A DNA stretch of 6,658 nt from JBDKTH01 sp964558295 (GTDB taxonomy: Bacteria; Planctomycetota; Planctomycetia; Pirellulales; Thermoguttaceae): positions 1 to 6,658 of the forward strand of contig CAZLDQ010000270.1 of assembly GCA_964558295.1 (NCBI GenBank). The letters are read 5' to 3'. Made by a program: the position numbers and the translations under genes. Positions 1-5,249 of this stretch are shown one piece after another. The notes beneath the pieces were generated by a model. The model was not told where the DNA came from. It saw only the letters and a program-made list of their open reading frames with translations, and made no database searches. Every line of letters begins with the position of its first letter. The first letter of the stretch is position 1.

Positions 1-50
1 GTCTCCTCTTTGTTGGAGGGCTCGACCATCACGATCTGGAAGCGGCGGTC
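1..50 (-). pseudogene. clpC: clpC reading frame continuing past the internal stop
   Basis: Translating the minus strand in the clpC frame beyond the TAG at 51-53 gives DRRFQIVMVEPSNKEE. This is the normal ClpC/ClpB continuation: the two arginine-finger residues followed by FQ and the start of the next strand. No frameshift is present. The gene body therefore continues off the left edge and is interrupted only by one stop codon. Whether the rest (remainder of D1, the D2 ATPase and the ClpP-binding loop) is intact cannot be seen here. Confidence 0.75.
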
Positions 51-1097
51 CTATGCGGCGTCCTTTTCGATGTACTTGCGGTATTCATCGAGGGGTGTAG
101 CGCCGATGCACTGGATTTCCCCGCGGGCCAGAGCCGGTTTGAGGACGTTGGAGGCGTCGATCGCCCCTTCGGCGCCGCCGGCCCCGACGAGGGTATGCAA
201 CTCGTCGATGAAGAGGATCGTGTTCTTGGCGCGGCGTACTTCATTCATCACGGCCTTGATCCGTTCCTCGAACTGGCCGCGGTACTTGGTGCCGGCGACC
301 ATCATCGCCAGGTCCAGAACGACGATCCGGCGATCCATGAGCAGCTCGGGGACGTTGCCTTCGACGACCCGTTGGGCGAAGCCCTCGACGATTGCCGTTT
401 TGCCCACGCCCGCTTCGCCCAACAGCACCGGATTGTTCTTGGTCCGGCGACCAAGGATTTGCATGGTGCGTTCGATTTCCTTTTCCCGTCCGATGACCGG
501 ATCGAGTTTGCCCTGGCGGGCCAATTCGGTCAGATCGCGGCCGAAGCTGTCCAAGGCGGGAGTCTTCGACTTGCCGCCCCGCGGCTGCTCGCCGCCGCCG
601 GCGCCCACGCCGCCAGCTCCCCCCATCCCGGCGCGTTCCGACCCTTCGCCCCCTTCCATGCCGTGCCCCAAGAGGTTCAGGACTTCTTCGCGGACTTCTT
701 CGAGTTTCAGGCCGAGATTCATCAAGACCTGAGCGGCGACGCCTTCCTGTTCGCGGAGCAAGCCAAGAAGGATGTGCTCGGTGCCCACGTAGTTGTGGTT
801 GAGATTACGGGCTTCTTCCATCGAATATTCGATGACCTTCTTGGCTCGCGGCGTCTGGGGGAGTTTCCCCATGGTGACCATATCCGGGCCACTCTGCACG
901 AGCTTCTCGACTTCGAGGCGGATCTTGCGCAGGTCCACGTCGAGATTTTTCAATACATTGGCCGCCACCCCGCTCCCCTCTTTGATCAAGCCAAGGAGGA
1001 TATGCTCGGTGCCGATGTATTCGTGATTGAACCGCTGCGCCTCTTGGTTGGCCAGCTGCATGACCTTTCGGGCGCGGTCAGTGAATCGTTCGTACAT
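51..1097 (-). CDS. clpC: ATP-dependent Clp protease ATPase subunit ClpC, N-terminal part, ended by an in-frame TAG
   Basis: ClpC is a cytoplasmic Hsp100/AAA+ unfoldase that threads substrates into the ClpP peptidase. The visible 348 residues hold two Clp_N repeats (about 1-70 and 80-145), each with the GTEH motif (29-32, 105-108). A Gly-rich linker follows (about 147-176), then the first AAA+ domain: Walker A GEAGVGKT (227-234), pore loop KYRG (271-274) and Walker B ILFIDE (294-299). Family members are about 810-860 residues, so this is under half a protein. The open frame ends at TAG where a conserved Leu is expected (KDAA-L-D/E-RRF), and the conserved sensor-1 Thr is Pro335. The start is supported by AGAGGAAGG just upstream. 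The gene lies 48 bp downstream of a co-directional TPR gene, probably in one operon; a GATAAT at 1132-1137 could also be a weak private -10. Family identity is certain. Whether the stop is a real nonsense mutation or a sequence error is open. Confidence 0.93.
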   Translation of the reverse strand: MYERFTDRARKVMQLANQEAQRFNHEYIGTEHILLGLIKEGSGVAANVLKNLDVDLRKIRLEVEKLVQSGPDMVTMGKLPQTPRAKKVIEYSMEEARNLNHNYVGTEHILLGLLREQEGVAAQVLMNLGLKLEEVREEVLNLLGHGMEGGEGSERAGMGGAGGVGAGGGEQPRGGKSKTPALDSFGRDLTELARQGKLDPVIGREKEIERTMQILGRRTKNNPVLLGEAGVGKTAIVEGFAQRVVEGNVPELLMDRRIVVLDLAMMVAGTKYRGQFEERIKAVMNEVRRAKNTILFIDELHTLVGAGGAEGAIDASNVLKPALARGEIQCIGATPLDEYRKYIEKDAA

Positions 1098-1100
1098 ATG

Positions 1101-1110
1101 CCTTCCTCTT
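1101..1110 (-). promoter_or_regulatory. Shine-Dalgarno site of clpC
   Basis: The minus strand reads AAGAGGAAGG directly before CAT-ATG. The AGAGG part sits about 7 nt from the start codon. It is one of only two clear Shine-Dalgarno sites in the window and fixes the clpC start at 1097. Confidence 0.7.
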
Positions 1111-1145
1111 CGTTACGTCGGTTTCCCCTTAATTATCCTCGTAGC

Positions 1146-1745
1146 TCAGGCTGCCTCCATCACCTCGCCGGGCGGGTCTGCGGTTTTTTCGGCAGACTGG
1201 CTGCAAGGCGCGCTGGCCTCCTCCGTTTGGGCCTCGTCAAGCAGTTCCCGTTCGCGAGCCATTTCCAAGTGCCACTTCCCGGCACCCTCCAATCGCCCGA
1301 GCCGATCGAGATGCTTGCGAGCTTCGTCGAATCGGCGCGTGTGGCGCAACAAGGTTGCCAGCATCAAGCCGGCATCCACATCACGAGGATTGGCTCGCAG
1401 CAAGCCACAGAGGATCTGTTCTGCTTCGAACCAGTTGCCTTTCAGGTAATGATCCAGCGCTTGGGGAAAAGCATCTTCCTCGCCACGCGAATCATTGGGC
1501 ACTTGGTAGCGTCGATCCCATCGATAGGACAGAATCGCCGAAGCAGCCCAGAACACTACCACCGCTCCCCACACCGTATTACGGACGGTGGGAGTAAACA
1601 GTTCACTCCAAAGGAGCGTACTGGCCAGGGCTAAGTTCAGCAGGGCTGCAAACCCCACCGCCACACCCAAAGCCCCCCAGGCACCCTGCCTGGCGACTTG
1701 GGGCAGTCCGGGCCAGAGATAGATTCTCCATGGCATCCTGCCCAT
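1146..1745 (-). CDS. Membrane-anchored TPR-repeat protein upstream of clpC
   Basis: No named family is recognised. The 199-residue protein begins MGRMPWRIYLWPGLPQ and has two hydrophobic segments (about 22-45 and 57-74), predicted to form a membrane hairpin. A soluble C-terminal part follows. Residues about 94-152 look like TPR helices (GNWFEAEQILCGLLRANP and a second unit with DVDAGLMLATLLR and RFDEARKHLDRL). The tail is acidic and low in complexity. TPR units mediate protein-protein contacts, here presumably on the cytoplasmic side. The ATG at 1745 is preferred because AGGAAGGAG lies 10 nt upstream. A GTG at 1787 would add 14 residues without a ribosome site and would sit about 10 nt from the predicted transcript start; an ATG at 1736 is also possible. 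The gene is 48 bp upstream of clpC, shares its strand and probably its promoter. A role as membrane anchor or partner of ClpC is only a guess from position. Confidence 0.8.
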   Translation of the reverse strand: MGRMPWRIYLWPGLPQVARQGAWGALGVAVGFAALLNLALASTLLWSELFTPTVRNTVWGAVVVFWAASAILSYRWDRRYQVPNDSRGEEDAFPQALDHYLKGNWFEAEQILCGLLRANPRDVDAGLMLATLLRHTRRFDEARKHLDRLGRLEGAGKWHLEMARERELLDEAQTEEASAPCSQSAEKTADPPGEVMEAA

Positions 1746-1755
1746 CCTCGTGTCG

Positions 1756-1764
1756 CTCCTTCCT
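1756..1764 (-). promoter_or_regulatory. Shine-Dalgarno site of the TPR gene
   Basis: AGGAAGGAG on the minus strand ends 10 nt before the ATG at 1745. It favours that start over the GTG at 1787 and over the ATG at 1736, for which the spacing would be 19 nt. Confidence 0.5.
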
Positions 1765-1804
1765 GGCCTTGGCAGTGGACCGTTCACAGCACTTCGGCCA
1801 CGGA

Positions 1805-1833
1805 ATTGTAACTCTTAAAATTGCCCCAATCAA
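1805..1833 (-). promoter_or_regulatory. Sigma70-like promoter for the TPR-clpC pair
   Basis: On the minus strand TTGATT (1828-1833) and TACAAT (1805-1810) are separated by exactly 17 bp. The -35 matches 4 of 6 and the -10 matches 5 of 6 consensus bases. Predicted transcription starts near 1798, giving a leader of about 52 nt to the ATG at 1745 that contains the AGGAAGGAG site. No heat-shock operator such as CIRCE or a CtsR-type heptad repeat was seen around it. Confidence 0.5.
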
Positions 1834-1875
1834 GGCAACCAAAAGTGCCGCTTCCATTTACGAATGTTCAGTTAG

Positions 1876-1904
1876 TTGCGGATATACCGATTCCTGTGTA
1901 ACAC
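1876..1904 (+). promoter_or_regulatory. Possible promoter of the Clp_N-ThiD2-ThiE gene
   Basis: TTGCGG (1876-1881), a 17-bp spacer and TAACAC (1899-1904) form a weak sigma70-like match. TATATC at 1905-1910 is an alternative -10. Either choice puts the transcript start within a few bases of the ATG at 1914, so the message may be leaderless. The -10 overlaps a short palindrome, GTGTAACAC (1896-1904). No TPP riboswitch fits in the space available. Confidence 0.25.
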
Positions 1905-1913
1905 TATATCGTT

Positions 1914-3611
1914 ATGGAACATGAACTCACCGCGGCAGCCCAACGTGTCTTCGTCGAAGCGGCCCGTTGGACGGAAAACACTGATTGTGACGAATTGTTG
2001 GCCCCGGCCCTCCTCTTGGGGCTGTTGTCTGAGACCGAGTGTCCGGCGGCGCTATTGCTGGCAAAGCACGCGGTCTCTCCCGAGGCCGTCTGCCAGAACT
2101 GGCCAAATCTCATGCGTTTGAAGGTCCAGCCGGGACTCCCCCGCCTCTCCAACGAGGTCCAGGCCTCGTTGGCCGCTGTCCGGCGTCGCTGGCGGGATAT
2201 TCCAGACCCCCTGGTTCTCTCAACGGAACATCTCCTCCTTGGGCTACTGTTGGTTGAGCATGCCACCGGGCTTTGGCTTCTGGCTCAAGGGCTCGATCCC
2301 AAGGCCCTGGAAGGTGACATTCACCGACGGTATGGCTACTCGTCTGTCCCCTTGCTGCTGCCCGAGGAAACGGCCGAGCCGATTCCCCTTGAGGAGGAGG
2401 TCTGTTCCCCTGCCGATGGGCCAACCCAAGCAGCATTCCCGGCGGATTCTTCGAACCGTCCCCCTCATTCTGAAACTGGGCTGGATCCCGAGGGGCTGGA
2501 CAGCCCCCCTCCACGGCCACCGCTCGCGGAGGGGGACGCGAGAACGTCGGCTTCCCCGGCCCAACTCGTCGGAGTCCTGCGTGTGTTGGATGCCGCCTGG
2601 AACCGGACGCGGGAGGGGCTGCGCGTGGTGGAGGACTATACACGTTTTGTCCTCGACGACCGCCACTTGACCAATCAGCTCAAGGAACTGCGGCATGAAT
2701 TGACCAGCGCCATGGCCACTGTCCCACTCCACCAGCGGTTGGCCGCACGGGAAACGCAGGCCGATGTGGGGACCCGGCTGTCGACCGAGGGGGAACGCCA
2801 TCGGCAAGATTCGAGCGAAGTGCTCACGGCCAATTTCGTTCGGGTCCAGGAGGGCTTGCGCAGTTTGGAGGAGTTTAGCAAAATCCTCGATCCCGAGTTG
2901 GCCGCTCGCCTGGAACGATTCCGATATCGCACGTATACGCTCCATCGGGCCGTGGAGATCACGCGGGCCAGTTTGGAGCGCCTCGGCGGAGCCCGGCTTT
3001 ACGTGCTCCTTGACGGTCAGAGTTCCGTTGAGGCGTTTATGGCGTTGGTCCGTGCCCTCGTCGGCGCCGGAGTTGACATCCTCCAGCTTCGGGACAAGAA
3101 GCTCGACGATCGCCAACTTTTGGAGCGTGCCCGACTGCTGCGCGAGTTGACGGAAGGGACGGAGACCCTGTTTGTGATGAACGACCGGCCTGATCTGGCC
3201 GTGTTGGCCCGAGCGGACGGCGTTCATGTGGGCCAGGAAGAGTTGAGTGTGAAGGACGCTCGGGCAATCGTTGGTCCAACGCGACTCGTTGGCGTCTCGA
3301 CCCACTCGTTGGCCCAAGCCCGGCAGGCCGTGCTTGACGGCGCCGATTATCTCGGCGCAGGCCCGACGTTCCCATCGGGCACCAAGCCGTTCGACCACTT
3401 TCCGGGGCTCGACTTCCTCCGTCAAGTGGCGGCGGAGATCCGGCTGCCGGCCTTTGCGATCGGCGGCATTCACCGCGAGAACTTGCCTCAGGTCTTGTCG
3501 ACAGGTCTCCTGCGGATTGCCGTTTCCGGAGCCGTGACGACGGCGGCTGATCCAGCCGCGGCGGCCCGTGAATTGCTGGCCATGCTCGAAGCGGTGGGCC
3601 GTAGGCCGTAG
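1914..3611 (+). CDS. thiE: Thiamine phosphate synthase, ThiD2-ThiE fusion with an N-terminal ClpC-type Clp_N domain
   Basis: The 565-residue protein has three parts. Residues 1-142 resemble a double Clp_N domain: repeat 1 (about 5-68, with LLLGLL) and repeat 2 (about 78-142, with STEHLLLGLL at 103-112). A Pro/Glu/Ser-rich linker follows (about 143-216). Residues about 218-350 match the ThiD2 domain (REGLRVVEDYTRF, ANFVRVQEGLRSLEEF), described as an HMP-P kinase and commonly fused to ThiE in cyanobacteria. Residues about 358-562 are a ThiE TIM barrel that joins HMP-PP to the thiazole phosphate to make thiamine phosphate: QLRDK (391-395), NDRPDLA (423-429), DGVHVGQEEL (435-444), GVSTH (460-464), GAGPTFPSGTK (481-491), IGGI (516-519). 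The Mg-binding Asp of the QED motif is Glu443, a conservative change. Stand-alone ThiE is about 210-220 residues. No Shine-Dalgarno site precedes the ATG. The gene is divergent from TPR-clpC and no other thi gene is near. ThiE and ThiD2 are firm; Clp_N is well supported for repeat 2 and weaker for repeat 1. Confidence 0.93.
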   Translation: MEHELTAAAQRVFVEAARWTENTDCDELLAPALLLGLLSETECPAALLLAKHAVSPEAVCQNWPNLMRLKVQPGLPRLSNEVQASLAAVRRRWRDIPDPLVLSTEHLLLGLLLVEHATGLWLLAQGLDPKALEGDIHRRYGYSSVPLLLPEETAEPIPLEEEVCSPADGPTQAAFPADSSNRPPHSETGLDPEGLDSPPPRPPLAEGDARTSASPAQLVGVLRVLDAAWNRTREGLRVVEDYTRFVLDDRHLTNQLKELRHELTSAMATVPLHQRLAARETQADVGTRLSTEGERHRQDSSEVLTANFVRVQEGLRSLEEFSKILDPELAARLERFRYRTYTLHRAVEITRASLERLGGARLYVLLDGQSSVEAFMALVRALVGAGVDILQLRDKKLDDRQLLERARLLRELTEGTETLFVMNDRPDLAVLARADGVHVGQEELSVKDARAIVGPTRLVGVSTHSLAQARQAVLDGADYLGAGPTFPSGTKPFDHFPGLDFLRQVAAEIRLPAFAIGGIHRENLPQVLSTGLLRIAVSGAVTTAADPAAAARELLAMLEAVGRRP

Positions 3612-3641
3612 GCGCAAAAGGATTGTCTGCCGAGTCGTTGC

Positions 3642-3657
3642 GCTGGCAAGCCCCAGC
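3642..3657. terminator. Weak hairpin between convergent genes
   Basis: GCTGG (3642-3646) and CCAGC (3653-3657) can form a 5-bp GC-rich stem with a 6-nt loop in the 67-bp gap between the convergent thiE-fusion and hydratase stops. A further GCGCAA/TTGCGC pair (3612-3617, 3638-3643) lies beside it. There is no U-tract on either strand, so intrinsic termination is doubtful. Confidence 0.2.
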
Positions 3658-3678
3658 TCAAATCCCTCCATTCCCCCA

Positions 3679-4479
3679 TTATTCCGCCCAGGTCGGGGGA
3701 CGCTTCTCCAGATACGCCTGCATCCCTTCTCGGCCTTCGGCGGAAATCCACAACTCGGCCATCGTCTGCGAGACATGGCCGAGGGTCGATTCGAAAAAGA
3801 GGCTCTGTTCCACCGGCGAGAGTTCAGCCAAAAGGCGTTTGGCGTGGCTCAAGGCACTCGGGCCGCAAAGGAGCATGTGGTGGAGACGACGTTCCAAGGC
3901 CGTGTCCAGACTTTCTGTCGGGGGTATGAGATAATGGACCAAGCCGACACGCATGCCTTCGTCGGCACTGATCCGTTCGCCGGTCAGCAGCAGCCGGCGC
4001 GCATGGGACGCGCCGACTTTGGCCAAAAGAAACGGGGCCACGCAGGCGGGCACTAGCCCCAGCCGGGCCTCACTCAGGCCGAACAACGCGTTGGCCGAGG
4101 CAATGACAATGTCGCTCGCTGCGACCAGCCCGACACCTCCGCCGATCGCTGCCCCTTGCACCACGCAGACCACCGGCTTGGCACAGTGGGTAATCGCCGT
4201 GAAAACGTCGACGATCCGCCGGGCGCTGCGCACGCTCTCCCGGTGCCCGGCGTCGGCCAACTGGGCCATCCACCGCACGTCGCCGCCGGCGCAAAACACC
4301 GGTCCCTCGCCTCGGAGCACCACGAGCCGCACCTCGGGCGTCGTGTGGGCCTGTTCCAAGGCGTTGCGAAGGGCTTCCAACACCGAATCATCGAACGCAT
4401 TACGTACCTCGGGCCGGTTCAGCGCGATAGTAAACACTCCCCGCGAATCGAGTACCGCACAGATCCCGTCTTCAGCCAT
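3679..4479 (-). CDS. Enoyl-CoA hydratase/isomerase (crotonase) family protein, methylglutaconyl-CoA-hydratase-like
   Basis: The 266 residues span a complete crotonase fold, the usual 255-270 size. The N-terminal strand region has IALNRPEVRNAF (18-29). The two oxyanion-hole regions are FCAGGDVRWM (62-71) and GAAIGGGVGL (109-118). FGLSEARLGLVPA follows (133-145). Of the two catalytic Glu of rat crotonase (144 and 164), the second corresponds to Glu137. The first position, in GGGVG, is Gly117, as I recall for the LiuC/methylglutaconyl-CoA hydratase-like subgroup. Such enzymes hydrate enoyl-CoA intermediates in leucine or fatty-acid breakdown in the cytoplasm; the substrate cannot be fixed from sequence. 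The ATG at 4479 is chosen because it begins the conserved domain; an upstream in-frame start at 4608 would add 43 residues of poor, intergenic-like sequence. The gene stands alone, convergent with the thiE fusion and divergent from the DUF4190-like gene. Confidence 0.92.
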   Translation of the reverse strand: MAEDGICAVLDSRGVFTIALNRPEVRNAFDDSVLEALRNALEQAHTTPEVRLVVLRGEGPVFCAGGDVRWMAQLADAGHRESVRSARRIVDVFTAITHCAKPVVCVVQGAAIGGGVGLVAASDIVIASANALFGLSEARLGLVPACVAPFLLAKVGASHARRLLLTGERISADEGMRVGLVHYLIPPTESLDTALERRLHHMLLCGPSALSHAKRLLAELSPVEQSLFFESTLGHVSQTMAELWISAEGREGMQAYLEKRPPTWAE

Positions 4480-4502
4480 GGCGCCAACTCCCAACCTTCT
4501 CG

Positions 4503-4524
4503 GGGGGCGGCCGCTGACGCCCCC
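4503..4524 (-). other. GC-rich inverted repeat in the hydratase leader
   Basis: GGGGGCG (4503-4509) and CGCCCCC (4518-4524) form a perfect 7-bp all-GC stem with an 8-nt loop, 23 nt upstream of the hydratase ATG. If transcription starts near 4540 the hairpin lies in the 5' leader. It could slow translation or attenuate, but there is no following U-tract and no evidence of function. Confidence 0.4.
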
Positions 4525-4546
4525 GTTTCCTGGCAACTCTCCCCAT

Positions 4547-4555
4547 TCTATACCA
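4547..4555 (-). promoter_or_regulatory. Possible extended -10 promoter of the hydratase gene
   Basis: The minus strand reads TGGTATAGA, an extended -10 (TGnTATA...), with no recognisable -35. Transcription would start near 4540, leaving a leader of about 60 nt that contains the 4503-4524 hairpin. Confidence 0.25.
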
Positions 4556-4608
4556 AAACCGTGGGGGGGGACGAAGGGTTCTCCACCGGGGAACTTGGCA
4601 CGGCCCAT

Positions 4609-4637
4609 TTTTCAGACCGGCCGCTTTGATTTACAAT
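4609..4637 (+). promoter_or_regulatory. Sigma70-like promoter of the DUF4190-like gene
   Basis: TTTTCA (4609-4614), a 17-bp spacer and TACAAT (4632-4637) match the consensus at 4 and 5 of 6 positions. Transcription would start near 4644. This lies downstream of the in-frame TTG at 4626 and so argues for the ATG at 4701 as the start, with a leader of about 57 nt. Confidence 0.4.
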
Positions 4638-4700
4638 AGGGACTGGCTGGGCGGCGATCGGCCCCTCGGAATCCAAGCTCTCAGACGTAGTGAGAACAAG

Positions 4701-5249
4701 ATGAGCAAATTGTGCGACCTTTGCGGCAAACTGAAGCTGGGCCTCCTGACGGCCCTCTGCTGGACTGCCCTGGCCGGCCTGGTCCTGGCTCAAGAAGAGA
4801 AGAAAGAGGATGCGGGCGCGCCGCAGCCCTATCTGTTGCCCTACGTCCTCGTCCTGCTGAGCGTCGGCCTGGGGATGATGATCATTTGCCGTCCCAGTTA
4901 CCGTGAAGACCGCACGAAGAAGGAAGCCTTGCCCGGCTCGATCACCGCCGAACAACTCCACGGCAAGCAAAAGAAAGCCATGCCGTCGCAAGGGCCACGC
5001 CGCACGAAGCAAGTGTCCCCCGAGGCCAAAAGCGCGCTGACTCTGGCAATCGTCGGTGCCGTGTTGCCTGTGCTGGGGTTGTTGCTCGGGCCGTTCGCCT
5101 TCTATAAAGCGTCGCAAGCCCGCCAAGCGATCAAAAGGAATCCCCGCCTGACCGGCGATAATTTCGCCGTGGCGGGGATGATTGTCGGAGGCGTCGCCGT
5201 CCTGACCGGACTTGTCTGGCTGATTATCCTCGGCTCGTTGTTGTTCTAA
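4701..5249 (+). CDS. Small membrane protein with signal peptide and DUF4190-like C-terminal domain
   Basis: The function is unknown. The 182-residue protein starts with a likely signal peptide or first membrane segment (about 11-30, ending VLA-QEE, a plausible signal peptidase I site). Next come a short charged stretch, a hydrophobic segment (about 44-63) and a basic, probably cytoplasmic loop (about 66-108). Two close hydrophobic segments follow (about 113-135 and 156-181), separated by ASQARQAIKRNP and preceded by SPEAKSALTLAIVGAV. That last pair has the look of DUF4190, a two-helix module seen in many bacterial membrane proteins. The extreme N-terminus carries a CxxC (Cys5, Cys8). A TTG at 4626 in the same frame would add 25 residues without a hydrophobic or conserved look. 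The ribosome site is weak. The stop codon overlaps that of the convergent aminotransferase gene. The domain assignment is from pattern only. Confidence 0.82.
   Translation: MSKLCDLCGKLKLGLLTALCWTALAGLVLAQEEKKEDAGAPQPYLLPYVLVLLSVGLGMMIICRPSYREDRTKKEALPGSITAEQLHGKQKKAMPSQGPRRTKQVSPEAKSALTLAIVGAVLPVLGLLLGPFAFYKASQARQAIKRNPRLTGDNFAVAGMIVGGVAVLTGLVWLIILGSLLF

Noticed and set aside
51..53. TAG in clpC as a recoded codon (readthrough, selenocysteine-like or altered code)
   Set aside because: TAG ends the thiE fusion and the aminotransferase normally, there is no recoding element in view, and the expected residue is a plain Leu.
195..1634. 479-codon open frame on the plus strand opposite clpC and the TPR gene
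   Set aside because: It is antisense to clear genes, has no recognisable domain, and crosses the gap between two real genes. High GC at third codon positions commonly opens such frames.
1603..1857. 84-codon minus-strand frame starting MEAALLVALIGAIL, a possible small membrane protein
   Set aside because: Its ATG lies upstream of the best promoter's predicted start, there is no ribosome site, and after about 20 residues it overlaps the TPR gene out of frame.
1788..1913. TPP riboswitch or CIRCE/CtsR operator in the divergent region
   Set aside because: No TPP aptamer core, no CIRCE inverted repeat and no CtsR-type heptad repeat were found. The only palindrome is the short GTGTAACAC.
2244..3776. 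510-codon open frame on the minus strand opposite the thiE fusion
   Set aside because: The product is rich in Arg, Gly and Gln without motifs, is antisense to a well-supported protein and runs into the hydratase 3' end. It is a shadow of GC-rich coding sequence.
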